A stretch of 64,000 nucleotides of DNA from Alkalibacter mobilis (GTDB lineage: Bacteria; Bacillota; Clostridia; Eubacteriales; Alkalibacteraceae). The notes beneath the pieces were generated by a model. That model was given only the letters and a program-made list of their open reading frames with translations. It was not told the DNA's origin and made no database searches. Below are positions 36,659 to 44,880 of this stretch, one piece after another. Where the stretch lies: positions 1-64,000 of the forward strand of contig NZ_JADNRK010000011.1 of NCBI RefSeq assembly GCF_015594845.1, in the 5' to 3' direction. Each line of letters opens with the position of its first letter. Position 1 is the stretch's first letter. Both the position numbers and the translations under genes were made by a program.

Positions 36659-37471
36659 TTATTCATTATATGGAATAATATCGATAGCACCTGATTCCGG
36701 GTCGAGATTTCTTATCACCATCAGCGGGTTATAATCCTGCACTAATTTTTTTTCCGGTTCCTTGGTCGCTATAAGCACAGATACTCCTTTGACTTCAGCT
36801 TCGAATTCCTCCATCATGCTGATGATCCCCTTTATGGTGCCGCCGCCTTTCATGAAATCATCGACTATAACAACATTTGACCCCTTCTTCATTGCTCTTT
36901 TCGACAGCGACATTGTCCCAATCTTGGAACTGGATCCCGATATGTAATTGATGGTAACAGTCGTCCCCTCAGTCACCCTTGTCTGCCTTCTCACTATTAC
37001 CAATGGAATATTCAGATATCTTGCCGTCATCAACGCCACCGGTATTCCCTTGGTCTCCATAGTGACCACATAATCGACCTTTTCATAAAGATATTTACCC
37101 GCTATTATCCTGCCGAGTTTGTCGACTATATCAGGCATGTACAAAATGTCCGTATAATATAAAAATCCTCCCGGGATTATTCGCTCCGGATCCCTTAATT
37201 TCTTGCAAACTTCCTCCAAAAAATACTCCCGATCTCCATGGGACATGGAAGGCACGTACTTGACTCCTCCTGCCGCACCTGAAACGGTTTCTATCTTCCC
37301 CATTTCCAAGTTTTCGATAATTTTTTTGACCACTAAAATATCTTCACTGATGCTCGACTTTGCTGCAAAAAACTTTTCACTGAAAAAATTGTATGTAATT
37401 ACCTTATTGGGATTGTCGGCCAATATTTTTATAATTGCCCCGATCCTCTCGTTTCTTTTGTATTTTTCCAC
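36659..37471 (-). CDS. purR: Purine operon repressor PurR
   Basis: A Firmicutes-type PurR of 270 residues, not the LacI-type of enterobacteria. A winged-helix DNA-binding domain (about 1-75, RNERIGAIIKILADNPNKV) precedes a phosphoribosyltransferase-like domain. The PRPP loop VVIVDDFMKGGGT (about 200-212) is intact; PRPP binding there relieves repression. Bacillus PurR binds paired PurBoxes; a PurBox-like site lies in the purL promoter 14 kb away. The start is GTG with AGAGGTGG just upstream. Confidence 0.96.
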   Translation of the reverse strand: MEKYKRNERIGAIIKILADNPNKVITYNFFSEKFFAAKSSISEDILVVKKIIENLEMGKIETVSGAAGGVKYVPSMSHGDREYFLEEVCKKLRDPERIIPGGFLYYTDILYMPDIVDKLGRIIAGKYLYEKVDYVVTMETKGIPVALMTARYLNIPLVIVRRQTRVTEGTTVTINYISGSSSKIGTMSLSKRAMKKGSNVVIVDDFMKGGGTIKGIISMMEEFEAEVKGVSVLIATKEPEKKLVQDYNPLMVIRNLDPESGAIDIIPYNE

Positions 37472-37612
37472 TTTCCACCTCTTTTAGAATCTCTTAAAAC
37501 ACGAATATTAATACTTCTGTTTATAATTTTATTCATGTTTTCAAGTTTTTTCAACTAATATTTGTTTATTCCCAATTTATTTTTTACCATGGACTTCAAA
37601 TTCCATGCCTTA

Positions 37613-37621
37613 TGTTATAAT
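37613..37621 (+). promoter_or_regulatory. Extended -10 promoter element for murC
   Basis: ATGTTATAAT, an extended -10 (TGN followed by a perfect TATAAT at 37616-37621), lies about 60 bases before the murC start. The matching -35 region is poor. The remaining gap between purR and murC shows nothing else I recognise. Confidence 0.4.
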
Positions 37622-37682
37622 ATTTACATTCCAGCCGAACCAGGATTTGGCTTGGGACCAACTTCTGAAGCGAGGTATGATG

Positions 37683-39092
37683 ATGAAAGAAAAACTTGAA
37701 GCATTACTTGGTAACAAGATAAAAAAAGTCCATTTTATAGGAATTGGCGGCTCGAGCATGAGCGGTCTGGCTTCAATACTATTAAAAAACGGTATAAGCG
37801 TTTCCGGATCTGATATGAAGTCATCCGCCTACACCGAAAAATTGCAGGCAAAGGGAGCCGATATATTCATAGGCCATCAGGGATCAAATATTGAACCTTC
37901 GTGTTCATTGGTAGTTTACACTGCCGCCATATCAAAAGACAATCCGGAACTTCTGGCTGCACAAGGCCTGAAGATCCCCACCATGGAAAGGTCCGCATTT
38001 TTGGGTTTGCTTACTGAAACATTCCCCCACACCATAGCAGTGGCGGGAACTCACGGCAAAACCACGACTTCGTCTCTGATTGCAACGATCCTTTATGAAG
38101 GCGATCTGGATCCTACTGTCAGCGTAGGCGGTATAATTTCAACATTTAAAAGCAATTTCCATGTAGGAGCGGGAAATTATTTTGTCACAGAGGCCTGTGA
38201 GTATGTGGACAGCTTTCTACGATCCCGGCACAATATCGGAATCATATTGAACATTGAACACGAACACGTTGATTACTTTAAAAGCCTCGACCAGGTCAAA
38301 GAATCATTTCGCAAATTTGCAGAGATCATCCCGTCAGACGGATATCTGATCGTCAACGGAGACTCTCCTGTTGTTTTAGACGTCACTAAAGGCTTGAACT
38401 GCCAGATCATAAAAACCGGGCTTGGCGAACACAATGACTACCATGCAAAAAATATAACCTACGATGATTTTGGTCGTCCTTCTTACGATGTGTACAAAAA
38501 CGGAAAACTCTGGCAGCGATTTAAACTGAATATTCCAGGAGAACACAACGTGATGAACTCGCTTGCAGCCATAGCCTGCGCAGATATCTGCGGCGTCCCC
38601 GCCCAAACCATTGCAGAGTCTTTGACCGGATTTTCAGGAGCCGGAAGAAGGTTTGAACTCAGGGGTGTGGCAAACGGAATAACCGTAGTTGAAGATTACG
38701 CCCATCATCCCACTGAAGTCGCAGTCACCATCAATGCGTGTAAAAATTACAAGGCAAACAATTTGATAGTCGTCTTCCAGCCTCACACCTTCTCGAGGAC
38801 TTTCCACTTCTTCGACGAAATTGTCGAGGCGTTGAGAGGAACTGATCATCTTATTGTCAGCGATATCTACTCCGACAGGGAAAAAAACACATATCCCGTT
38901 GACCATGGCGATCTTGCAAAAGCCGCCGGAGAGAGGCTTAATATCCCTGCTAAGCACATATCTGATTTTGACGACATCGTCAATGAAGTGTCTTCCATAG
39001 CCAAACCGGGAGATTTCGTACTGGTGGCTGGTGCAGGAACAATAAACCAGGTAGCATACAAACTTGTTGAACATCTCAATCAAAAAAAATAA
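37683..39092 (+). CDS. murC: UDP-N-acetylmuramate-L-alanine ligase
   Basis: Adds L-alanine to UDP-MurNAc in the cytoplasm, the first peptide step of peptidoglycan. About 469 residues. N-terminal Rossmann domain KVHFIGIGGSSMSGLA, central ATP site AVAGTHGKTTTSSLIA (about 118-133), C-terminal domain with EDYAHHPTEV and FQPHTFSRT. The frame is open 26 codons further upstream, but GCGAGG is seven bases before the third of three consecutive ATGs, which is used here. It is alone on the plus strand and ends inside the palindrome at 39083-39116. Confidence 0.96.
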   Translation: MKEKLEALLGNKIKKVHFIGIGGSSMSGLASILLKNGISVSGSDMKSSAYTEKLQAKGADIFIGHQGSNIEPSCSLVVYTAAISKDNPELLAAQGLKIPTMERSAFLGLLTETFPHTIAVAGTHGKTTTSSLIATILYEGDLDPTVSVGGIISTFKSNFHVGAGNYFVTEACEYVDSFLRSRHNIGIILNIEHEHVDYFKSLDQVKESFRKFAEIIPSDGYLIVNGDSPVVLDVTKGLNCQIIKTGLGEHNDYHAKNITYDDFGRPSYDVYKNGKLWQRFKLNIPGEHNVMNSLAAIACADICGVPAQTIAESLTGFSGAGRRFELRGVANGITVVEDYAHHPTEVAVTINACKNYKANNLIVVFQPHTFSRTFHFFDEIVEALRGTDHLIVSDIYSDREKNTYPVDHGDLAKAAGERLNIPAKHISDFDDIVNEVSSIAKPGDFVLVAGAGTINQVAYKLVEHLNQKK

Positions 39093-39116
39093 AACGCCCG
39101 GGCGTTTTATTTTTTT
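39083..39116. terminator. 34-base palindromic bidirectional terminator (murC / queT)
   Basis: A perfect dyad centred on CCCGGG, with an A run on the left arm and a T run on the right, so it reads as a G/C stem followed by T's in both directions. It contains the stop codons of murC and of the convergent queT, both of which end in Lys-Lys. Confidence 0.9.
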
Positions 39117-39586
39117 ATGAGTTCTTTAAGCTTCTCTGATTTGTCGATAAAGTTCAACAAGGGATATCCCAATCCGTATACGGCCAGTGTCTGACCCAGA
39201 CCCACCCAAAACACGCTGGGCAGATAAGGTATCGAAAGGACCTTGAAAAGCACGTACGGTATTGCCAGCGCATTTATCACAATGGACGGTAAAGGCACCA
39301 ATTTCTTGTTTTTGATCTTTGACGCCATCCACGCCGCCACAAGGGTCGAAAGACTTCCCACCACCACATCCAGCATCCCTAAAGGACTGCCGAAAAAATT
39401 TGCCAGTAAACACCCGGCAAACAATCCGGGAATGGCTGCGGGGGTGAACCAGGGGAGTACAGTCAATGCCTCAGAAAATCTCACCTGCAAGCCTCCATAA
39501 CTTAGAAATGGAAGCAACAGAGTCAGTGCGGCATAAATCGAAGCGATAATGCCAGCTTTAACCAAATACTTTGTTCTACTATTCAT
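39107..39586 (-). CDS. queT: QueT-family ECF transporter S component (queuosine precursor)
   Basis: A 159-residue membrane protein with about five or six hydrophobic helices. LVKAGIIASIYAALTLLLPF opens it, and GGLQVRFSEALTVLPWFTPAAIPGL is the conserved QueT family segment. QueT is the substrate-binding part of an ECF importer for a queuosine precursor; the energising subunits are elsewhere. The function is supported by the preQ1-type riboswitch right in front of it. The frame is open further upstream, but that part is the riboswitch; ATG at 39586 has GGAGG at the right distance. Confidence 0.9.
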   Translation of the reverse strand: MNSRTKYLVKAGIIASIYAALTLLLPFLSYGGLQVRFSEALTVLPWFTPAAIPGLFAGCLLANFFGSPLGMLDVVVGSLSTLVAAWMASKIKNKKLVPLPSIVINALAIPYVLFKVLSIPYLPSVFWVGLGQTLAVYGLGYPLLNFIDKSEKLKELIKK

Positions 39587-39590
39587 TTTT

Positions 39591-39633
39591 ACCTCCGTAG
39601 TTTTTTTTATTGACAGGATTTTGCGAACTGTCA
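39591..39633 (-). promoter_or_regulatory. preQ1-I riboswitch overlapping the queT ribosome binding site
   Basis: Read on the minus strand: stem P1 TGACAG, loop TTCGCAAAAT, then CCTGTCA closing P1, then an A-rich strand ATAAAAAAAACTA leading into CGGAGG. This matches the class I preQ1 aptamer (P1, loop beginning UUC, CC before the 3' strand, A-rich tail AUAAAAAACUA) nearly base for base. The pseudoknot would involve bases of the ribosome binding site, so control of translation is likely: ligand present, queT off. Confidence 0.85.
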
Positions 39634-39642
39634 CGGTAGGTT

Positions 39643-39671
39643 ATTATACTCCAGTTTTCGATATAAAACAA
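39643..39671 (-). promoter_or_regulatory. Promoter of queT and its riboswitch
   Basis: On the minus strand TTGTTT (39666-39671), 17 bases, then a perfect TATAAT (39643-39648). Transcription would start a few bases before the aptamer, leaving almost no extra leader. Confidence 0.6.
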
Positions 39672-39744
39672 CTCAAATTTAATCCGCCCTGCTGAATAAC
39701 AGGCATTCTCTGTGATATAATGTCATTATTGGAGTGTGGTGTTG

Positions 39745-41028
39745 ATGAGTTACGGATTGATCCTTGGAGGCGATGGTTCCAAATCCGCCTTCGAACTTGG
39801 CGTATGGAAAGGTTTAATGGAAATCAATGTAGAAATCTGCGCTGTAACTGGAAGTTCAATTGGCCTTGTAAATGCGGCTCTTATTGCACAAAATGATTTT
39901 GAGCTGGCTATTTCATTTTGGTCTGAAGGCTTTATGTCCGAATACAACAGATATAATCAGATACTGACTGAAAATTATCTGGCTCTTTGGTCCAAGTTGG
40001 AAGATCATGAATTCAGGTCCGCCTTTAAAACATTTATTTATTCTGAAATTCCTGAAATAAAAGCTTTTAAAGATTATTTGGCAAAATATCTCAACGAAGA
40101 TAAAATAAGGGGTTCTTCCGTCAACTTGATTCTTCAAACCTATTCTCCCAAAGACATAAAACCCGCAGGCATCTCCATAGATCAAATTCCCGAAGGAGAT
40201 TTGATGGATCACATCTTGTCCGGTTTTTCCTATCCGGCTCTCAGGATCGGTACCGACATCTCTGAAACTCCAGGAAGCCTGTTGACTGAATTCGGATACT
40301 TGAAGCATATTTTGGCCGGTCAATCCGCCGATCACGGTTTTCCGTACGGAAACAAGCCCCGACCCATTGAATCTGTCAGCATCCAAAACTCGGAGCATCT
40401 GGGTTTGACTTTGGAATTCGATCCTGTAATGTTTGAAAGAAACGTTGCAATGGGTCATCTGGACACTCTAAAAAAATTCGATGTCCTCCAGGGAAAGTAT
40501 TATTACCTTGACTTGACCGAGGGAATGAGTGACTTCACTAAGTTCAAGGAGCACCTGGGTTTTCCTCTGCCAGGCGAGGACGGCATCAAATTGCCATCTC
40601 TTCTTGGGATCAAGAATTTTGGAACACGGGAAGAAAATATTTCTTCAATATCCGGACTATTGGGATTCACTCCTTATCGCGGCAGGCCCATGGCCATATC
40701 CATGATTGAAATGACCGCCAGAAACTTGAATGTTCCAAGGCTGAAGAAGTATACTTGCGATGAACTGATCGGAGAAATCTTTCAGAGCGTTAACAGCCTG
40801 TTGGACAAACATCTGGCCAGCATAAAAAGTCCTGAAAAGATACTCAGTATTTTCAAACTGAACGATGAGGAAGGAACTCCTCTGGATGAGATATCATTTC
40901 TGTCTTATTACATGTATTTTTTAAGTATTGGAGTCAATTCCAGATTTCCATTGAAAAAACTGACTGAAAATTTTACCCCTGAAATTTCACTGTCAATAAT
41001 TACTTTGTTGTATTTGAGCAACGGATGA
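39745..41028 (+). CDS. Patatin-like phospholipase family protein
   Basis: A 427-residue soluble protein. The N-terminal part looks like a patatin fold: SYGLILGGDGSKSAFELGVWKGL gives the oxyanion-type glycine loop, and VTGSSIGLVNAALIA holds the nucleophile motif GxSxG (about residues 38-42). The partner Asp of the patatin dyad (DG/A motif) may be in SADHGFPYGNKPR near residue 200, but is not certain. The rest (about 230-427) is not recognised. It could hydrolyse lipid acyl esters. A TATAAT box at 39716-39721 and GGAG upstream support expression; ATG chosen over GTG/TTG four codons earlier. Confidence 0.65.
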   Translation: MSYGLILGGDGSKSAFELGVWKGLMEINVEICAVTGSSIGLVNAALIAQNDFELAISFWSEGFMSEYNRYNQILTENYLALWSKLEDHEFRSAFKTFIYSEIPEIKAFKDYLAKYLNEDKIRGSSVNLILQTYSPKDIKPAGISIDQIPEGDLMDHILSGFSYPALRIGTDISETPGSLLTEFGYLKHILAGQSADHGFPYGNKPRPIESVSIQNSEHLGLTLEFDPVMFERNVAMGHLDTLKKFDVLQGKYYYLDLTEGMSDFTKFKEHLGFPLPGEDGIKLPSLLGIKNFGTREENISSISGLLGFTPYRGRPMAISMIEMTARNLNVPRLKKYTCDELIGEIFQSVNSLLDKHLASIKSPEKILSIFKLNDEEGTPLDEISFLSYYMYFLSIGVNSRFPLKKLTENFTPEISLSIITLLYLSNG

Positions 41029-41032
41029 AAAC

Positions 41033-41077
41033 AGGCGTCCCGAAAGTATTTTTGAAACTTTCGAGACGCCTTTTATT
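41033..41077 (+). terminator. Terminator after the patatin-like gene
   Basis: A long stem AGGCGTC-C-CGAAAGT / ACTTTCG-A-GACGCCT (one mismatch) with a nine-base loop is followed by TTTATTT. It lies between convergent genes and may also stop the minus-strand SEC-C transcript. Confidence 0.85.
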
Positions 41078-41085
41078 TGAATCTT

Positions 41086-41592
41086 TTACGATGCTTTTCC
41101 ACAACACTTCTTGTATTTTTTTCCACTTCCACAAGGACAGGGATCGTTTCTGCCCACCTTGTTTTCTTTAACGATGGTTTTAGAACGATTGTATTCCTTG
41201 GTTATGGCTTTTCTTTTCTCAGCAGACAAAATTCCTTCCCACTGCTCCAATTCGTAAAGCCAAGGCGCTGGAACAGCCAACATGTTGTAATAAAGTTTTT
41301 CAAAATCTATGTCTATCTGAACCGTATCACTTTCACTCAACTTTTCCAAATCGTTTGGTTCTTTGATGCTGTCGTTTATCCCATCTAAAAATCCCATGAA
41401 ATATGTTGTATCCACTCCATACACTTGGGCAAGATCTGATATTTTTCCTTTTATTTCACCTTGTTTTTCTCCAAGGATCTTCTCGTATATCTTTTGTTCT
41501 CTGCCACAAAAATCATCCCAAAATTCCTGCTGTTTTTCTTCGCTTTCCATGGATTTTTCTATTATATTTTTCCATTCTTCGTATAAGGCCAT
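41086..41592 (-). CDS. SEC-C motif protein of unknown function
   Basis: A 168-residue acidic protein ending in a classic SEC-C zinc-binding motif, [19 protein letters not shown] (about 147-165), as at the C-terminus of SecA. The first 140 residues are mostly helical ([21 protein letters not shown]) and match a family of clostridial proteins often annotated only by the SEC-C tail. The motif can bind zinc and may contact ribosomes or SecB-like partners; the function here is not known. GGGAGG lies before the ATG. It is a single gene with no obvious partner. Confidence 0.75.
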   Translation of the reverse strand: MALYEEWKNIIEKSMESEEKQQEFWDDFCGREQKIYEKILGEKQGEIKGKISDLAQVYGVDTTYFMGFLDGINDSIKEPNDLEKLSESDTVQIDIDFEKLYYNMLAVPAPWLYELEQWEGILSAEKRKAITKEYNRSKTIVKENKVGRNDPCPCGSGKKYKKCCGKAS

Positions 41593-41643
41593 TTTTTTAC
41601 CTCCCTTTTCAATAAAAGGAATTATACCGTACTTCCATAATTA

Positions 41644-41922
41644 TTACAATAATACAACGTTAAAATCTTTTTCTCCCTCTACCACTGGAATTTCACGGAC
41701 CCTTATGTTTTCAACTTCAGCAAACCTGTTTGGTCCTTCATATAGTCGATATATGTATTTTTCTATGTCGATTTCTCTTCCTTGTACGTTGATTTCTACA
41801 GTGGAATCGTAATTATTTTTGACGTTGCCGCTTAAATCCAACTTTAACGCAAGCTCCTTGGCGAACCATCTGAAGCCCACGCCCTGAACCCGTCCTTCGA
41901 TTATTAAGTTTACCCTGATCAT
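41644..41922 (-). CDS. acyP: Acylphosphatase
   Basis: A 92-residue enzyme that hydrolyses carboxyl-phosphate bonds. The N-terminal signature EGRVQGVGFRWFAKELA (about 9-25) has the phosphate-binding loop and catalytic Arg; GNVKNNYDSTVEINVQG (about 32-48) supplies the catalytic Asn. Length and both motifs are standard. It stands alone 51 bases after the start of the SEC-C gene region, on the same strand. Confidence 0.93.
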   Translation of the reverse strand: MIRVNLIIEGRVQGVGFRWFAKELALKLDLSGNVKNNYDSTVEINVQGREIDIEKYIYRLYEGPNRFAEVENIRVREIPVVEGEKDFNVVLL

Positions 41923-42041
41923 CCCTCTTCACCTCTTCGTCTATTATACCCAATTTTTCTAAAAATATTAATTTGTTTATATTATTTATTGTCTGGGTAT
42001 GAATTGTACTGTGAATTCATAATAGAAGGAGTGTATATTAT

Positions 42042-42416
42042 ATGTCAAATTTAACTTCCACCGTTCAAAGCGGCGACTGGAAAAATGAAAAACACGTACC
42101 TGTGATCAAGGCACCTGAATCTGTCAAAAAAGACGAAGCTTTTTTAGTAACCGTAGTCGTGGGCGAAGAAATTGCCCATCCCAACACCTTTGAACATTAC
42201 ATCAAATGGATCAAGCTGTTCTTTAAACCTGACAGCGGAAAGTTCCCGATAGAAGTGGCAACTGTCGCATTCGATTCCCACGGCGAATCCGGAGTATTTA
42301 CTTCGTACTGTGCAGATGTAATGCTAAAGGTCCAGGAATCCGGCGAATTGATGGCCATGAGCTACTGTAACATCCATGGCTTATGGGAAAATTCTGCAAC
42401 CTTGAAATGTGAGTAA
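42042..42416 (+). CDS. Superoxide reductase, one-iron (neelaredoxin) type
   Basis: Reduces superoxide to hydrogen peroxide without making oxygen, a common defence of anaerobes. The 124 residues lack the N-terminal desulforedoxin domain, so this is the one-iron class. Ligands of the Fe(His)4Cys centre are visible: His18 in EKHVP (with Glu16), His46 in AHPN, His52 in FEHYI, and Cys109 and His112 in YCNIHG. Electrons would come from a rubredoxin encoded elsewhere. A strong GAAGGAG precedes the ATG, and a large terminator follows. Confidence 0.95.
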   Translation: MSNLTSTVQSGDWKNEKHVPVIKAPESVKKDEAFLVTVVVGEEIAHPNTFEHYIKWIKLFFKPDSGKFPIEVATVAFDSHGESGVFTSYCADVMLKVQESGELMAMSYCNIHGLWENSATLKCE

Positions 42417-42437
42417 AATATAAACTTCGCACCTTAA

Positions 42438-42480
42438 AAGCCAACAGACATTGGCGTGCCAATGTCTGTTGGCTTTTTAA
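42438..42480. terminator. Bidirectional terminator between superoxide reductase and MFS genes
   Basis: Perfect 20-base arms (AAAAGCCAACAGAC... and its complement) around a two-base loop, with A's on the left and T's on the right, so it can act for both convergent genes. Confidence 0.92.
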
Positions 42481-42483
42481 TAT

Positions 42484-43728
42484 TTAAATTTTTTCGACTC
42501 TCTCGGGTTCTTTTGGCAATCTTAAAATCAATATCAAGCCAATGCCGAAAAGCAGTATCAAGCTCATAACGGCCTTTCTTATGTCCCCGGTTATCAAAGT
42601 TATGGTTCCAATGAGAATAGGACCCATTATTGCTGCAAATTTGCCCAGTATGTTGTAAAAACCAAAAAATTCATTGGAATTTTTCTTGGGTACGATCTTG
42701 GCAAAGTAAGACCTGCTCAAGGCTTGTATCCCGCCCTGAGCCGATGCTATCATAAAGCCGAGAAGCGCAAAATCCCAAATTGTCTTCATTCTGTATGCCA
42801 TCAGGCAGACGACAAAATAAGTGAATATGCCAAATATGATCATATTCCTTGCCGTGAACTTCTTGGCAAGCATCCCATATAAAATAGCACATGGAAAAGC
42901 TACGATTTGAGTCAGCAGCAAGGCAATCATTAAACCTGTAGTATCCAGTCCTATTTGCTCTCCGAACACCGCCGCATTACGAATTATGGTGTCCACTCCA
43001 TCTATGTAGAAAAAGTACGCCAATAGAAATATTGCAATGACCTTGTATTTCCTGATGTTCCTGAATGTTGCAAATATTCTTTTAAAACTGTTTACTACAG
43101 GCTTCGGTTCTCTTTCTATGTAATGCTTTTGGTGCACATTTTTGATCATCGGAAGCGTAAACAAACCCCACCATAGAGCAGTTATAACAAATGACAATTT
43201 TGTCATCAATATTACATCCAAACCGGAAAAGTTTATCAAAAATATACACAATATAAAAGGGATCACGCTGCTTATGTAACCAAATGCAAATCCCGAGGAG
43301 GACACCTTGTCCATATTGTCATCTTCCGACACGTCCACCAAGAATGCATCGTAGAAGATGTTCGCACCCGCAAATCCAGCCACAGTCAATACGTAAAGTA
43401 TCATGAGGATTTGCCAGTTTTCCTGAGGTATGACAGCCAGAAAAGCCGTAAATCCAATGCCTAAGGAGGCAAAAAAAGTGAAAAACCTCTTTTTAAAGTT
43501 TTTGTAGTCGGCTATGGTTCCCAAAATAGGACTGAGCACCACGATGATAAATGTTGCTAAAGCATTGCCATAATTCCACCAAGCCGTTGCCGAAGCCCCG
43601 GTGGCGCCTCCTGCAGAAGCCATGCTCGTAAAATAAATGGGAAAAATCGCCGTGGTGATTATGATGGAATAGGCCGAGTTTCCACAATCGTACAGGATCC
43701 AACTGATTTCTTCTTTGGTTAGTTTCAT
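42484..43728 (-). CDS. Atg22/UMF1-type MFS transporter
   Basis: A 414-residue membrane protein with about twelve hydrophobic segments. It starts EEISWILYDCGNSAYSIIITTAIFPIYF, the typical opening of the Atg22/UMF1 branch of the major facilitator superfamily, and has the loop SPILGTIADYKNFKKRFF between helices 2 and 3. Yeast Atg22 exports amino acids from the vacuole; the bacterial substrates are not established, so no substrate is claimed. GGGGTGA precedes the ATG. It is a single gene between a terminator and a divergent gene. Confidence 0.85.
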   Translation of the reverse strand: MKLTKEEISWILYDCGNSAYSIIITTAIFPIYFTSMASAGGATGASATAWWNYGNALATFIIVVLSPILGTIADYKNFKKRFFTFFASLGIGFTAFLAVIPQENWQILMILYVLTVAGFAGANIFYDAFLVDVSEDDNMDKVSSSGFAFGYISSVIPFILCIFLINFSGLDVILMTKLSFVITALWWGLFTLPMIKNVHQKHYIEREPKPVVNSFKRIFATFRNIRKYKVIAIFLLAYFFYIDGVDTIIRNAAVFGEQIGLDTTGLMIALLLTQIVAFPCAILYGMLAKKFTARNMIIFGIFTYFVVCLMAYRMKTIWDFALLGFMIASAQGGIQALSRSYFAKIVPKKNSNEFFGFYNILGKFAAIMGPILIGTITLITGDIRKAVMSLILLFGIGLILILRLPKEPERVEKI

Positions 43729-43829
43729 GCCGTCACCCCTAGTATTTTATAATCATATTTTATCAGTTATATTAATATTTTAAAATGAATTTTGTGTTAT
43801 GATTGAATTATCAAGGGAGGTGTTTGTTC

Positions 43830-44816
43830 ATGTCAGATGCATTGAATCATTATTTGTGTGGAGAAGAGCTCATGATCCGTCTATTGGGAGGAGATCATAT
43901 CCCGGCAATCAACAGAACTTTGTTCAACCTTGGAACCCAAGGACCGGACATCTTTTTTTATCACAACGTATTTACAAAAAGCAAGGATAAGATCCCTTAT
44001 GGCGACTTGCTCCACAAACACAGGGTCAACGATTTTTTCATAAAAGCGGTGGAAATCATCAGAAGCCGACCGATCGAAGACAAGACCAACATCCTTTCCT
44101 ACGTGGCGGGTTTGATTTGCCATCATTCTCTGGATGTAAGCACTCACCCGTTCATCTTCTACCGTAGTGGAAAATATGTTCCCCAGCGACCCGAGACCAA
44201 GACTTTCAAATACTTTCACAAAAAGTATGAAATCCAGTTGGATACGGCATTTTATCAATATCGATACGGTAAAAAGGCATATCGATTTGATTTTGACAAA
44301 ATTTTTAATTTGACTTCCCGGGAATTGGATGCCGCAGAGTTTTTTTTCGACGAAATCATGTTTAATGTTTTTGGCGAAACCATGACCCAAGGGACCGTTT
44401 CCAAAAGCGTTTCCAAGGCCGGAAGCCTTACCGGTTTGCTGTCTGATCCTTCAGGCTTAAAAAAGTTGATGGTAGGCTTTGGAGAAATCCTTGCAGGTGA
44501 CTACGGACATTATTCGAATGCTTTTTATAAAATTAGAGAAGATGACATCGTTACTATCCTGAATTTAGACCATCAAAGATGGTGCCATCCTTGCGATGAT
44601 GCCACATGTTATGATTTTTCCTATCCGGAACTTTTCGACAGTGCTGTAGATGATGCTTATGAAAAAGTCATGGCAGTTTTTGCGATGGCAGATCCTTCCT
44701 CCGGATTCAACCCTGATAGGATAAGTTCCCTGTTTAAAAATCTCAGCTACGAAACAGGTCTTGATTGCAATATTGACAATACAATAAAATTTTTTGTTCC
44801 TGTTTCCACCCTATAA
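43830..44816 (+). CDS. Zinc-dependent phospholipase C family protein
   Basis: A 328-residue protein that fits the zinc-dependent phospholipase C / PlcC-like fold. NLGTQGPDIFFYH (about residues 36-48) matches the conserved early Asp-Pro-Asp-type region, and SYVAGLICHHSLDVSTHPFIFY (about 90-111) supplies His ligands. There is no signal peptide, unlike the secreted toxins, so it is probably intracellular and its substrate is unknown. ATG at 43830 has GGGAGG nine bases upstream; the frame is open nine codons further to a TTG without a good site. Confidence 0.75.
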   Translation: MSDALNHYLCGEELMIRLLGGDHIPAINRTLFNLGTQGPDIFFYHNVFTKSKDKIPYGDLLHKHRVNDFFIKAVEIIRSRPIEDKTNILSYVAGLICHHSLDVSTHPFIFYRSGKYVPQRPETKTFKYFHKKYEIQLDTAFYQYRYGKKAYRFDFDKIFNLTSRELDAAEFFFDEIMFNVFGETMTQGTVSKSVSKAGSLTGLLSDPSGLKKLMVGFGEILAGDYGHYSNAFYKIREDDIVTILNLDHQRWCHPCDDATCYDFSYPELFDSAVDDAYEKVMAVFAMADPSSGFNPDRISSLFKNLSYETGLDCNIDNTIKFFVPVSTL

Positions 44817-44820
44817 AAAC

Positions 44821-44864
44821 ACCGGCAAAAACAAGATCACGGATCTGTTCTTTGCCGGTATTTT
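44821..44864 (+). terminator. Terminator after the phospholipase-like gene
   Basis: ACCGGCAAAAACAAGATC pairs with GATCTGTTCTTTGCCGGT around a three-base loop with two mismatches, then ATTTTAT. It lies between convergent genes, just before the end of the first chemoreceptor gene. Confidence 0.85.
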
Positions 44865-44880
44865 ATATCAATATTTATTC

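Noticed and set aside
39587-39634. N-terminal extension of queT by 16 codons
   Set aside because: These codons are the preQ1 riboswitch and ribosome binding site; the ATG at 39586 is well supported.
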